A stretch of DNA of 64,000 nucleotides from Acipenser ruthenus (GCF_902713425.1 NC_081198.1:21621188-21685187), one strand, 5' to 3'; numbered from the stretch's first letter, positions 8,538-20,100 are shown. Numbers and translations: made by a program. The notes: generated by a model from the sequence alone, not told the origin.

Positions 8538-11500
8538 TCAGCCCAGCTTACTTACCTGTCCCCAGCCAGAATCTTTCCGTCTCAACCACAGCCAGTTGCT
8601 GCTCCTCTCTGCTGCTTCAGATAAGTTCTTCACTGTGCGACGCAACTCTTGGCCACTGAATCCGACGTCTCTGAGAAACCGGGTTGTAGAGTGTGCCACA
8701 AATCCTCGACAACCCACTTCCACTGGGTAAACCCGAACTCTCCATCCTCGCTGTTCCGCTTCAGTGGCTAGTTGAGCATACCGCAGTTTCTTCCTCTCAT
8801 ACGCCTCATCTACAGCATCCTCCCATGGCACTGTTAACTCTACCAGGTGAACAAGGCGTGCTGATCCAGACCACAAGACAATATCTGGTCGAAGGTTAGT
8901 GGTGGCAATCTCAGGTGGAAAAATAAGCCGTTGACCAACATCTGCCAGCATATTCCAGTCTCTAGCAGCTTCCAGTTGTCCTGGGCGAGGATTGGTTTTA
9001 ACACCTTTTCTTGGTGGTTGCTCTCCTGGGCGGAGGAATGTTGTCTTTTGTGTGTAATGTTTTGATGGAACAGGTGGCAACTTATTGGTCATGTTACGCT
9101 TGTCTTCCAATGCTAAAGCCAAACATTGCAGCACCTGGTCATGGCGCCAAGTAAACCGTCCTTGGCTAAGAGCCACCTTACATCCTGTCAAAATGTGCCT
9201 TAATGTTGCAGGTGTTGAACACAAAGGACATGAGGGATCCTCTCCTACCCAGAGGTTTAGGTTCTGTGGTGATGGGAGAACATCATATGTTGACCTGATG
9301 AGGAAACTGATCCTGCTCTGTTCCATTGACCATAGGTCTTGCCAGCCAATCTTGCGTTGTTCCACACTCTCCCATCTCATCCATTCTCCCTGTTTGGCCT
9401 GGGAAATGGCCTTTATACACCTCATCCTCTCCTCCTGCTTTTGCACCTCGTTGACTACCAGCTTCCTCCTTTGAGCTGGGGCCGCCTTGTGCCATGTAGG
9501 AGGAGTTGAACTGAAACCAAGACCCCCTCTTCCATGCTGAACTTGCCCCATGATATCACCAATTCGAAGGGCAGCCTTTGCATCTTCCACAGCTTTCTTT
9601 GCCGCCCACTTTCTTCCAGTTTTCAACACAGGTGCTGCCTCCCTTACGCATTTATCGCGTGACTCTACTAAAGTCATTTCCAGTCTGACCTTGGCGCACT
9701 TAAACTCCTCGGTTAGAGCAGAGACTGGTAGCTGCAGTATTCCTTTACCATAAAGTCCCACTCTGCTGAGGCAGCGTGGAACTCCCAACCATTTCCTGAT
9801 GTATGAACTGATTAAAGCTTCCAGCTTCTCTACTGTTGTCAAAGAAACCTCGTACACAGTCAGTGGCCACAGCAACCTCGGCAGTAGACCAAACTGAAAG
9901 CACCAGAGTTTTAGTTTACCTGGTAGAGCGCAGCTGTCTATGCTCTTCAACCCTTCCACTGCTTGTTGTCTAACTTCTCCCACACGAACTGTGTCCTTTA
10001 GATCCCCGTCGTACCATCTCCCAAGACTCTTCACTGGCTTCTCAGACACTGTTGGTATTGCCTCACCATTAATGAAGAATGTTTTATCTACTACTTTGCC
10101 TTTAATTATAGAGATGCTCCTTGATTTAGTGGGCTTGAATTGCATTCGTGCCCATTCAATGTTATTGGTTAATTTGCCCAATAATCGATTAGTGCAGGCT
10201 ACTGTTGTAGTCATGGTTGTCATGTCATCCATGTATGCTCGAATTGGTGGTAGTCGCATTCCAGAAGCCAAGCGCTCTCCTCCTACTACCCATTTTGATG
10301 CCCTAATGATTACTTCCATTGCCATGGTAAAAGCCAGTGGAGAAATGGTGCATCCTGCCATTATTCCAACCTCTAGGCATTGCCATGTAGTGCTGAATTC
10401 TGAAGTTGAAAAACTGAATTGTAAATCTCCAAAATAGGCTTTCACTAAATTTGTTATTGTCATCGGTACACTGAAAAAATCAAATGCTGCCCAAAGTAGT
10501 TCATGTGGCACTGAACCATATGCATTAGCCAAATCCAGGAATGTCACATGGAGCTCCTTCCTCTCCTTTTTAGCTGATTGAATTTGTTGCCAGATCACAT
10601 TGATGTGTTCTAAGCAACCTGGGAAACCTGGAATGCCCGCTTTTTGTATTGAAGTGTCAATGAAGCAGTTCTTTAATAGGTAAGCTGACAATCTCTGAGC
10701 AATAATGCTGAAGAAAATCTTGCCTTCTACGTTTAATAGGGAAATGGGACGAAACTGACTGATGCTTGTAGAATCTTTTTCTTTAGGTATAAAGACTCCA
10801 CCTGCTCGGCGCCATGCTCTTGGTACAACCTGTTTTTCCCATGTCACTTTCATCAATTTCCACAGAATTCGTAGAACTCCTGAAGCACTCTTGTACACTC
10901 TGTACGGAACTCCATTAGGCCCTGGAGATGATGAAGCCCTTGCTTTTTTCACAGCTTGCTCTATTTCTTTCCACTTAGGTGCACAGTCCTCCATTTGGTA
11001 TTCTGGTGGATTGATAGGTGGGATGTCTGACGGAATTGACATAGGCTCCTGCCTTTTTGAATCTGTATGTGTTTCCTCCAAATATCTCTCCAGCTCAACC
11101 TTAGTTGCTTTTAGTGTGCCATTCTTCTCACTGGTGAATAACTTCTTTACAAATTTGAATGGGTCTTTATAAAAGTTAGCTCTCGCACGCTCCTTCTTTT
11201 TGTAGCGTTTCCGTAGGCGCTCAGCTCTGCGCAATGTTGCAAGCTTATCTTTTATGACCCTTTGTAAGAGATTGAGTCCCTCCTTCTGACTTTGTTCTGC
11301 TCTTCTCCATTGGTTCCTCAGCTGTCTCCTTTCTCTAACTAAGCGTTCAATCTCCTGCTGCCGTCTAGACTTTCCAGGAATAGTTTGTACTTTTTCCTTC
11401 CTTTTTTCAACTCCAAACCTCTCACTTCCATATGCGTAGATGATGTCCCCAAATTTATCCAGCTTCTTTTCAACTGTTCCACTTAATCTTTCCAATGCAA

Positions 11501-12104
11501 CGCAGAGATCTGTGTTTACTGTGTCCCATGCAGTTTTCTCACAAGCTCTTGGCCATTTAACTCCAGGCTTGTGCCCGTTGAGGTTCTTTTCTCTCTTATG
11601 CTGGTTTGTCTGACCGGGTTCACAAGGATCATTAGGTTCATCACTAACTGTGTCCATGCAAGTCCTCCTCACATCTATGACAGGGGTGCTGATATCCTGC
11701 GAACTGTGGTTTGCTTCCTGTCGCTGGATTTCATTCGACTGACTTGACTGACTTCGTAAGAAGTATTGATCAATGCGAGGCCCTTGTCCCTTCTCCCTCA
11801 AGCATTTCATTCTCCCTTGATGAATCTTCAAACCCCTGACCGTTGTCGCCTTGCTCCAGCCGCAGACACAAACCTGGAGTTCCATGTCTTTGTTAACTGC
11901 AGATCTTGAACTAGTCTTTTGTGAAGTACTCTCCATACTCATATCCGTTTCCGTTCCTAAGTCGTTAACCGTGTTGTCCAACGTTGAGTCATCTTCCGCC
12001 CCCGCTCTCGCAGACTCTAGGGGTATTTTTCTCTTTAATTTCTTAGAAGCCTTGGGCGGGTGTCTCCAGCATCCTGTAAACACAGAGCTGGATACTGCCG
12101 ACAA
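8538..12104 (-). CDS. LINE polyprotein: zinc finger, reverse transcriptase, CCHC, restriction-like endonuclease
   Basis: 1188 aa, uninterrupted. Order: N-terminal Cys/His finger (C79, C81, H95, C101); Lys/Arg-rich linker; reverse transcriptase from about 390 with FRPISLLN (451-458), FLDLANAYGSVP (522-533), MAGCTISPL (582-590) and the catalytic YMDD at 624-627; CCHC motif C959/C962/H970/C975; then a PD-(D/E)xK endonuclease (P1073-D1074, E1089, Lys-rich KKLRY near 1105). The RLE nicks DNA and the RT copies the RNA from the nick (TPRT). No APE domain. First ATG in a short 5' UTR; intact, so perhaps recently active. Confidence 0.92.
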   Translation of the reverse strand: MSAVSSSVFTGCWRHPPKASKKLKRKIPLESARAGAEDDSTLDNTVNDLGTETDMSMESTSQKTSSRSAVNKDMELQVCVCGWSKATTVRGLKIHQGRMKCLREKGQGPRIDQYFLRSQSSQSNEIQRQEANHSSQDISTPVIDVRRTCMDTVSDEPNDPCEPGQTNQHKREKNLNGHKPGVKWPRACEKTAWDTVNTDLCVALERLSGTVEKKLDKFGDIIYAYGSERFGVEKRKEKVQTIPGKSRRQQEIERLVRERRQLRNQWRRAEQSQKEGLNLLQRVIKDKLATLRRAERLRKRYKKKERARANFYKDPFKFVKKLFTSEKNGTLKATKVELERYLEETHTDSKRQEPMSIPSDIPPINPPEYQMEDCAPKWKEIEQAVKKARASSSPGPNGVPYRVYKSASGVLRILWKLMKVTWEKQVVPRAWRRAGGVFIPKEKDSTSISQFRPISLLNVEGKIFFSIIAQRLSAYLLKNCFIDTSIQKAGIPGFPGCLEHINVIWQQIQSAKKERKELHVTFLDLANAYGSVPHELLWAAFDFFSVPMTITNLVKAYFGDLQFSFSTSEFSTTWQCLEVGIMAGCTISPLAFTMAMEVIIRASKWVVGGERLASGMRLPPIRAYMDDMTTMTTTVACTNRLLGKLTNNIEWARMQFKPTKSRSISIIKGKVVDKTFFINGEAIPTVSEKPVKSLGRWYDGDLKDTVRVGEVRQQAVEGLKSIDSCALPGKLKLWCFQFGLLPRLLWPLTVYEVSLTTVEKLEALISSYIRKWLGVPRCLSRVGLYGKGILQLPVSALTEEFKCAKVRLEMTLVESRDKCVREAAPVLKTGRKWAAKKAVEDAKAALRIGDIMGQVQHGRGGLGFSSTPPTWHKAAPAQRRKLVVNEVQKQEERMRCIKAISQAKQGEWMRWESVEQRKIGWQDLWSMEQSRISFLIRSTYDVLPSPQNLNLWVGEDPSCPLCSTPATLRHILTGCKVALSQGRFTWRHDQVLQCLALALEDKRNMTNKLPPVPSKHYTQKTTFLRPGEQPPRKGVKTNPRPGQLEAARDWNMLADVGQRLIFPPEIATTNLRPDIVLWSGSARLVHLVELTVPWEDAVDEAYERKKLRYAQLATEAEQRGWRVRVYPVEVGCRGFVAHSTTRFLRDVGFSGQELRRTVKNLSEAAERSSNWLWLRRKDSGWGQVSKLG

Positions 12105-12236
12105 GGGTAGCTAACCCTTACCAGCCCCAATGGGGTCTCTTTCCTCCTGTCAGCTGTCTCTCCAGGCTGTCACAAGGTCTTTCCCTTGTTGCCAGCTGCA
12201 CTATTCACAGCAGTCACTGGACGTATCCAGATCTTC

Positions 12237-15200
12237 ATGATTTCCATTACACGAGAGTAGATGTTAAAACTTCATGCTGATTTGAACTCGGCTCTCGCCA
12301 AGATAAGCACCAACTAAGACGTAGCTTTACAGTAAACTAATGTGATCCATATGTGTCTCCATCCATTTACGTTTCCTTCCATATGATGATGTAGATATCC
12401 TTCTGTCTGGTGTTAATGGCTGAAGTGTAATGCTGGCTCCAGGGATCAGCTTATTTTGCCTCCCTGGCGCATCAGCACACACAACGGCTGCGATGCTGGC
12501 TCCGGGGATCAACCAAAGTGCGGCCTCCCCAGCGCATCAGCATGACAACCGTCTGGATTGAGCTAAGTAGGGTACATCTCTGGGGTTTTCAAGTGGGCAC
12601 CTTCCATCCTCAGTGTTTCGTCGACTAGCCCACGACACCTCAAGAGGGCTCGACGGTGATTCTGGCGTCCCAGCATCACCCCCCTCCATCCCCCACTCAA
12701 CTCAGCCCAGCTTACTTACCTGTCCCCAGCCAGAATCTTTCCGTCTCAACCACAGCCAGTTGCTGCTCCTCTCTGCTGCTTCAGATAAGTTCTTCACTGT
12801 GCGACGCAACTCTTGGCCACTGAATCCGACGTCTCTGAGAAACCGGGTTGTAGAGTGTGCCACAAATCCTCGACAACCCACTTCCACTGGGTAAACCCGA
12901 ACTCTCCATCCTCGCTGTTCCGCTTCAGTGGCTAGTTGAGCATACCGCAGTTTCTTCCTCTCATACGCCTCATCTACAGCATCCTCCCATGGCACTGTTA
13001 ACTCTACCAGGTGAACAAGGCGTGCTGATCCAGACCACAAGACAATATCTGGTCGAAGGTTAGTGGTGGCAATCTCAGGTGGAAAAATAAGCCGTTGACC
13101 AACATCTGCCAGCATATTCCAGTCTCTAGCAGCTTCCAGTTGTCCTGGGCGAGGATTGGTTTTAACACCTTTTCTTGGTGGTTGCTCTCCTGGGCGGAGG
13201 AATGTTGTCTTTTGTGTGTAATGTTTTGATGGAACAGGTGGCAACTTATTGGTCATGTTACGCTTGTCTTCCAATGCTAAAGCCAAACATTGCAGCACCT
13301 GGTCATGGCGCCAAGTAAACCGTCCTTGGCTAAGAGCCACCTTACATCCTGTCAAAATGTGCCTTAATGTTGCAGGTGTTGAACACAAAGGACATGAGGG
13401 ATCCTCTCCTACCCAGAGGTTTAGGTTCTGTGGTGATGGGAGAACATCATATGTTGACCTGATGAGGAAACTGATCCTGCTCTGTTCCATTGACCATAGG
13501 TCTTGCCAGCCAATCTTGCGTTGTTCCACACTCTCCCATCTCATCCATTCTCCCTGTTTGGCCTGGGAAATGGCCTTTATACACCTCATCCTCTCCTCCT
13601 GCTTTTGCACCTCGTTGACTACCAGCTTCCTCCTTTGAGCTGGGGCCGCCTTGTGCCATGTAGGAGGAGTTGAACTGAAACCAAGACCCCCTCTTCCATG
13701 CTGAACTTGCCCCATGATATCACCAATTCGAAGGGCAGCCTTTGCATCTTCCACAGCTTTCTTTGCCGCCCACTTTCTTCCAGTTTTCAACACAGGTGCT
13801 GCCTCCCTTACGCATTTATCGCGTGACTCTACTAAAGTCATTTCCAGTCTGACCTTGGCGCACTTAAACTCCTCGGTTAGAGCAGAGACTGGTAGCTGCA
13901 GTATTCCTTTACCATAAAGTCCCACTCTGCTGAGGCAGCGTGGAACTCCCAACCATTTCCTGATGTATGAACTGATTAAAGCTTCCAGCTTCTCTACTGT
14001 TGTCAAAGAAACCTCGTACACAGTCAGTGGCCACAGCAACCTCGGCAGTAGACCAAACTGAAAGCACCAGAGTTTTAGTTTACCTGGTAGAGCGCAGCTG
14101 TCTATGCTCTTCAACCCTTCCACTGCTTGTTGTCTAACTTCTCCCACACGAACTGTGTCCTTTAGATCCCCGTCGTACCATCTCCCAAGACTCTTCACTG
14201 GCTTCTCAGACACTGTTGGTATTGCCTCACCATTAATGAAGAATGTTTTATCTACTACTTTGCCTTTAATTATAGAGATGCTCCTTGATTTAGTGGGCTT
14301 GAATTGCATTCGTGCCCATTCAATGTTATTGGTTAATTTGCCCAATAATCGATTAGTGCAGGCTACTGTTGTAGTCATGGTTGTCATGTCATCCATGTAT
14401 GCTCGAATTGGTGGTAGTCGCATTCCAGAAGCCAAGCGCTCTCCTCCTACTACCCATTTTGATGCCCTAATGATTACTTCCATTGCCATGGTAAAAGCCA
14501 GTGGAGAAATGGTGCATCCTGCCATTATTCCAACCTCTAGGCATTGCCATGTAGTGCTGAATTCTGAAGTTGAAAAACTGAATTGTAAATCTCCAAAATA
14601 GGCTTTCACTAAATTTGTTATTGTCATCGGTACACTGAAAAAATCAAATGCTGCCCAAAGTAGTTCATGTGGCACTGAACCATATGCATTAGCCAAATCC
14701 AGGAATGTCACATGGAGCTCCTTCCTCTCCTTTTTAGCTGATTGAATTTGTTGCCAGATCACATTGATGTGTTCTAAGCAACCTGGGAAACCTGGAATGC
14801 CCGCTTTTTGTATTGAAGTGTCAATGAAGCAGTTCTTTAATAGGTAAGCTGACAATCTCTGAGCAATAATGCTGAAGAAAATCTTGCCTTCTACGTTTAA
14901 TAGGGAAATGGGACGAAACTGACTGATGCTTGTAGAATCTTTTTCTTTAGGTATAAAGACTCCACCTGCTCGGCGCCATGCTCTTGGTACAACCTGTTTT
15001 TCCCATGTCACTTTCATCAATTTCCACAGAATTCGTAGAACTCCTGAAGCACTCTTGTACACTCTGTACGGAACTCCATTAGGCCCTGGAGATGATGAAG
15101 CCCTTGCTTTTTTCACAGCTTGCTCTATTTCTTTCCACTTAGGTGCACAGTCCTCCATTTGGTATTCTGGTGGATTGATAGGTGGGATGTCTGACGGAAT

Positions 15201-16400
15201 TGACATAGGCTCCTGCCTTTTTGAATCTGTATGTGTTTCCTCCAAATATCTCTCCAGCTCAACCTTAGTTGCTTTTAGTGTGCCATTCTTCTCACTGGTG
15301 AATAACTTCTTTACAAATTTGAATGGGTCTTTATAAAAGTTAGCTCTCGCACGCTCCTTCTTTTTGTAGCGTTTCCGTAGGCGCTCAGCTCTGCGCAATG
15401 TTGCAAGCTTATCTTTTATGACCCTTTGTAAGAGATTGAGTCCCTCCTTCTGACTTTGTTCTGCTCTTCTCCATTGGTTCCTCAGCTGTCTCCTTTCTCT
15501 AACTAAGCGTTCAATCTCCTGCTGCCGTCTAGACTTTCCAGGAATAGTTTGTACTTTTTCCTTCCTTTTTTCAACTCCAAACCTCTCACTTCCATATGCG
15601 TAGATGATGTCCCCAAATTTATCCAGCTTCTTTTCAACTGTTCCACTTAATCTTTCCAATGCAACGCAGAGATCTGTGTTTACTGTGTCCCATGCAGTTT
15701 TCTCACAAGCTCTTGGCCATTTAACTCCAGGCTTGTGCCCGTTGAGGTTCTTTTCTCTCTTATGCTGGTTTGTCTGACCGGGTTCACAAGGATCATTAGG
15801 TTCATCACTAACTGTGTCCATGCAAGTCCTCCTCACATCTATGACAGGGGTGCTGATATCCTGCGAACTGTGGTTTGCTTCCTGTCGCTGGATTTCATTC
15901 GACTGACTTGACTGACTTCGTAAGAAGTATTGATCAATGCGAGGCCCTTGTCCCTTCTCCCTCAAGCATTTCATTCTCCCTTGATGAATCTTCAAACCCC
16001 TGACCGTTGTCGCCTTGCTCCAGCCGCAGACACAAACCTGGAGTTCCATGTCTTTGTTAACTGCAGATCTTGAACTAGTCTTTTGTGAAGTACTCTCCAT
16101 ACTCATATCCGTTTCCGTTCCTAAGTCGTTAACCGTGTTGTCCAACGTTGAGTCATCTTCCGCCCCCGCTCTCGCAGACTCTAGGGGTATTTTTCTCTTT
16201 AATTTCTTAGAAGCCTTGGGCGGGTGTCTCCAGCATCCTGTAAACACAGAGCTGGATACTGCCGACAAGGGTAGCTAACCCTTACCAGCCCCAATGGGGT
16301 CTCTTTCCTCCTGTCAGCTGTCTCTCCAGGCTGTCACAAGGTCTTTCCCTTGTTGCCAGCTGCACTATTCACAGCAGTCACTGGACGTATCCAGATCTTC
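12237..16400 (-). mobile_element. RLE-type LINE, tandem unit 2
   Basis: Second full 4164-bp unit, joined head-to-tail to unit 1 at 12236/12237 and to the fragment at 16400/16401. I noticed one substitution against unit 1 (CTCCATCC here, CTCCGTCC near 8521). Includes its own 3' UTR (12237-12701) with the ~63-bp direct repeats, and a 132-bp 5' UTR (16269-16400). Confidence 0.88.
12702..16268 (-). CDS. LINE polyprotein, second tandem copy
   Basis: 1188 aa, identical in sequence to the product of unit 1 and with all the same motifs in place. Two open, identical proteins in tandem mean either a very recent duplication or an assembly repeat; nothing marks one as older. Confidence 0.9.
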   Translation of the reverse strand: MSAVSSSVFTGCWRHPPKASKKLKRKIPLESARAGAEDDSTLDNTVNDLGTETDMSMESTSQKTSSRSAVNKDMELQVCVCGWSKATTVRGLKIHQGRMKCLREKGQGPRIDQYFLRSQSSQSNEIQRQEANHSSQDISTPVIDVRRTCMDTVSDEPNDPCEPGQTNQHKREKNLNGHKPGVKWPRACEKTAWDTVNTDLCVALERLSGTVEKKLDKFGDIIYAYGSERFGVEKRKEKVQTIPGKSRRQQEIERLVRERRQLRNQWRRAEQSQKEGLNLLQRVIKDKLATLRRAERLRKRYKKKERARANFYKDPFKFVKKLFTSEKNGTLKATKVELERYLEETHTDSKRQEPMSIPSDIPPINPPEYQMEDCAPKWKEIEQAVKKARASSSPGPNGVPYRVYKSASGVLRILWKLMKVTWEKQVVPRAWRRAGGVFIPKEKDSTSISQFRPISLLNVEGKIFFSIIAQRLSAYLLKNCFIDTSIQKAGIPGFPGCLEHINVIWQQIQSAKKERKELHVTFLDLANAYGSVPHELLWAAFDFFSVPMTITNLVKAYFGDLQFSFSTSEFSTTWQCLEVGIMAGCTISPLAFTMAMEVIIRASKWVVGGERLASGMRLPPIRAYMDDMTTMTTTVACTNRLLGKLTNNIEWARMQFKPTKSRSISIIKGKVVDKTFFINGEAIPTVSEKPVKSLGRWYDGDLKDTVRVGEVRQQAVEGLKSIDSCALPGKLKLWCFQFGLLPRLLWPLTVYEVSLTTVEKLEALISSYIRKWLGVPRCLSRVGLYGKGILQLPVSALTEEFKCAKVRLEMTLVESRDKCVREAAPVLKTGRKWAAKKAVEDAKAALRIGDIMGQVQHGRGGLGFSSTPPTWHKAAPAQRRKLVVNEVQKQEERMRCIKAISQAKQGEWMRWESVEQRKIGWQDLWSMEQSRISFLIRSTYDVLPSPQNLNLWVGEDPSCPLCSTPATLRHILTGCKVALSQGRFTWRHDQVLQCLALALEDKRNMTNKLPPVPSKHYTQKTTFLRPGEQPPRKGVKTNPRPGQLEAARDWNMLADVGQRLIFPPEIATTNLRPDIVLWSGSARLVHLVELTVPWEDAVDEAYERKKLRYAQLATEAEQRGWRVRVYPVEVGCRGFVAHSTTRFLRDVGFSGQELRRTVKNLSEAAERSSNWLWLRRKDSGWGQVSKLG

Positions 16401-16655
16401 ATGATTTCCATTACACGAGAGTAGATGTTAAAACTTCATGCTGATTTGAACTCGGCTCTCGCCAAGATAAGCACCAACTAAGACGTAGCTTTACAGTAAA
16501 CTAATGTGATCCATATGTGTCTCCATCCATTTACGTTTCCTTCCATATGATGATGTAGATATCCTTCTGTCTGGTGTTAATGGCTGAAGTGTAATGCTGG
16601 CTCCAGGGATCAGCTTATTTTGCCTCCCTGGCGCATCAGCACACACAACGGCTGC
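16401..16655 (-). mobile_element. RLE-type LINE, 3' fragment ending the tandem
   Basis: Matches the first 255 bp (3' end) of a unit, then stops at the exact border between the two 63-bp repeats (equivalent to 8327). One extra T follows, then the ATTT duplication and Keno 3' UTR. On the minus strand it is the most upstream part of the tandem, as a 5'-truncated first insertion would be. Confidence 0.85.
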
Positions 16656-16656
16656 T

Positions 16657-17187
16657 ATTTAAAATACATTTAAAAACACCAAGACAATTGTGCTTTGTAC
16701 ATGGTTAAAACAGACACAGATTAAAATCAACATGAAAAAAACCTGTGCTGCTTTAAAAGTGACTGGAAAAAAAGAACCATCTATAAAAAACCAGTGTTTG
16801 TGAGGGCCGGGGAGTGCTCTCTAAAAAAGTTCAAAAGTGAACATAAAACTAGATCTAAAACAGGGACAGGGGAAAAGGGACAGTGTATAGAACAGTGAGT
16901 TAAAATTCTAAAATTTTAAAACACTTAAAATGTAACTTTTAATAGTTTACATTAAAAATCTTAAAGATACATAAAACAAAACAAAACAAAATCAAATAAA
17001 ACATTCAACGTAAATCAAATAAAAGTCAATAAAACTGAAACAAAAAGACTACATAAAACCAGGGCACCGTTGAAAAAACGGTCATGCCAGCTAAAAAGGG
17101 CGGAATGCTGGCATGACAAAATAAATAAAAGGCTTAGCGGTGCCCCGTAGTCCCGCTCCTAGGAGCTAGCGGTTCCAGTTTTTTCCT
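16657..17187 (-). other. Keno-like 3' UTR (K3, right part)
   Basis: A+T-rich non-coding tail continuing from 8072, ending at the ORF2 stop. Contains the nested inverted repeat (17062-17145) described under K6. No gene seen. Confidence 0.8.
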
Positions 17188-20100
17188 TTATTCCATCTTC
17201 ACGTCCTGAAGTCCGGCGATCCTCCACTCCGCGCAGGCCTTGTCCTTCCCGAGGGTCCGGATGTCCAGAATTACAAAGTCCTTGATAAGAGTTTGTGCCC
17301 TTCTGGTCGTGGTGATAGTGTCTAGCTCCTGCTTGTGATAGACACAGACGTTACGGCCTTCCCACAGGATCTGCTTGACAACATTGATGACACGCCAAAC
17401 GCACTTAGCTGTGCTGGTAGTGATTCCTCCCGCAGGCCCATAGAGCACAGTCTCAGCGGTCATCTTGGCCGTGTCAGCAAACCTGTTTAGGAAGACAGAG
17501 ACAGAGAGCCAGACACTGCCAGCCACATTACACTCCCAGAAGATATGGGCTGGTGTTTCTCTCTTGCGGCACTTTGCATAGGGGCATGTTTCTACTTGGG
17601 CTAGTCCCCTCCTGAACATGAACGCTCGAGTGGGGAGTGCACTGTGGACGGTGTTCCATGCTATATCCTTCTGGACATTACTGAGGCAGCTGTGAGACAC
17701 ATTCTCCCAGATTTTTTGGCTTTGGGTGAGGGAGAAAGTAGCTACTTTTTCAATTTCCTGGGAACCGGCAAGATATTTAGTTACAGCCTTGTATTCCCAG
17801 GAGGCCAATTTTGCTTTATCTAAGCCCAATTTATATATAGTGTCCCTTAAGGTTCTATAATACAATGGGGGGTCCCAGGAGTACGGCACGGTGTTATCAA
17901 TAGTGCAGAGGCCCAAGGCCCTGAGACAGGTGGCAAAATAGAAACGATTCATGTAACATACCTTCCTGTCCAGGGCCTGGATGTTCTTGATAGTTTGCGT
18001 GAGCCCCTGCACTCGGGTGAGCTGCACAACGTCCGGGACCCCCTTACCTCCCTTCTTGTCGGCTTTACTCAGGGTGGCTCGTTTTACCCTCTCCATCTTG
18101 CTGCCCCAGATAAAGCGGTGGATAATGCGGTCCACCACTTTTTTGGTGGTCCTGTCTGGGGGAAAGATTTTTCCTACATAAGAGAGGATGGGGAACAGTA
18201 TAGACTTGGTTATTAATACTCTACCCGTCATTGTTAAGGATCTTGTGCTCCATCCGCCAATCTTTTTATGGACCTGGTTAATGGCCGCCGTCCAGCTCTG
18301 GGCCCCCGAGCTATTGTTCTCGAAAATGAGGCCCAGAATCTTGATTTTGTCCTTTTTGACAGGGTACATGTCCGACAGTTCCCTATCTACCTGCCAATTT
18401 TTAGACACGTAGACTTCGCTCTTGGACTTATTAATCACTGCCCCGGTCGCCGTGCAGTACTTCTCAAGGATATTACTAATCCGAGGTACCGACGATGTGT
18501 TGGTGCAAATGAGTGACACATCGTCCATATATGCTGTTGTTTTGACCTGGACCCCGTTGGATCCAGGCAGCTGGAAACCAGTTATATTGGTATCCCTACG
18601 AATTGCCTGCAGGAGGGGTTCAATGCACACGACATATAGCAGTGGGGATAGTGGGCAACCCTGTCTGACCCCTGACTGGATAGATATTTTACCAGTCAGG
18701 TGCCTGTTCACCAAGACTCGGGTACTAATGTTTGTATATATGGTTTTAACCCACTCCCTAAGTCCAGGAGCGAATTTCATCTGGTCCATCACTTTGTACA
18801 TATATTCATGGCTTACCCTATCGAACGCCTTCTCCTGGTCAAGGTTGAACAGGCAGAGGGGATGGTTCCGTTCTCTAGAATAAGCCAGAATGTCCCTTGT
18901 TAACATTAAAATACCCGTGATGGACCTCCCTGGGACGCCACAAGCCTGGTCGGGGCCAATGACCAAAGGGAGGTGTACTTGTAGCCGGAGCATCAGAGCT
19001 TTGGCTAGTATCTTGTAATCCACGCAAAGGAGGCTGATTGGGCGCCAATTCCGTAGATCTTTAACTTCCCCTTTCTTATGAAGGAGAGTAATTACACTCT
19101 CCCGCATAGAAGGGCCCAACCGCTTCTCCCTGTAGACCGCTCTGTAGACCTCCGCTAAATGGACTTTTAGCGTGTCCCAAAAAAGATGGTAATACTCACC
19201 CGGGATGCCATCTGGACCTGGCGTCTTACCGGTGTTCATGGTCTTAACCGCCTGGGTGAGCTCCTCCAGCGTGAGTTCTGGGTCCTTCTCCTCCTCCTCG
19301 TCGTCCCGCACTGAGTCAGGCTCCAACTGGCTCAGGAACCACTCTATCAGGGTGTCATCTGTAGCTTTGATGTTATACAGGTCCCTATAGACGTTCTCTA
19401 CCACTTTTTTCACTCCCTCACTATCCTCTACTATCCTCCCCCTGCTGTCGAGCATGGAGGACATCAAGTGCCGCTTCTCCCTCGTTTTCTGGAAGAAGAA
19501 GCGAGTACACTTTTCGTCTTCCTCCATTTTTTGCACTTTTGCATTGTGCATGACCTTTCGTTGTTCCTCCCTACAAAGCACTGAAAGATCTAGCTTGGTC
19601 TGGGCTATCTCGTCGCTTACAGGGAACCCCCGAAGCTGAAGCAGGCTCAGACGCTGGAGGGCAGCATTCAGGTATTTATATTTGGCTCTCCTTTCTTTTG
19701 CTTTCCTCTTGCCTGCTGCTATGAAATAACCCTTAGTTCTCATTTTGACCATCTCCCACCACTCTATAGGGGAGTTGAATAGGTCACGCAAAGTGGTCCA
19801 CTCAACAAGCCTGCTCTTATAGGCTGCAGCTATGGAGGGGTCATCGAGTAAGGAGGTGTTTAATTTCCAGACCCCTGACCCCATCTGGGAGGTCTGAGGG
19901 ACCTACAATGTTACCTGCAGGAGCCTATGGTCAGAGAAGAAGACGGCCTGGGTGTCTACTGCCGTCTTCGTAAGGGAGCTGGTATGCAGGACGAGATCTA
20001 TACGGGAGAAGGAGGTCCCAGATGAGCTCACCCAGGTAAAGGGAGGCACCAGGTCCTTACCTGCATCACACAGGGAGAAATCAGATATTACGGAGGACAA

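Larger units (their letters stand above)
8073..12236 (-). mobile_element. RLE-type LINE (R2/R4/NeSL group), tandem unit 1
   Basis: Full unit of 4164 bp: 3' UTR 8073-8537, one ORF 8538-12104, 5' UTR 12105-12236. It joins unit 2 directly, head to tail, with no target sequence between. Its outer 3' end sits after ATTT of the Keno 3' UTR (8069-8072), and the same ATTT follows the far end of the tandem (16657-16660), a likely 4-bp target duplication. Family placement rests on a single ORF, an N-terminal zinc finger and a C-terminal RLE; R4/Dong/Rex6 and NeSL are both possible. Confidence 0.88.

Noticed and set aside
8073-16656. Utopia, the known RLE LINE that targets U2, as the identity of the nested element
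   Set aside because: It is inserted in the Keno 3' UTR after ATTT and not in U2. Its presence in the array comes from its host element, so target site gives no support, though RT phylogeny has not been run.
16657-17187. A possible SINE or tRNA-derived sequence in the A+T-rich 3' UTR
   Set aside because: No A/B box pair or tRNA fold was visible, and the segment is shared at the same place by all Keno copies.
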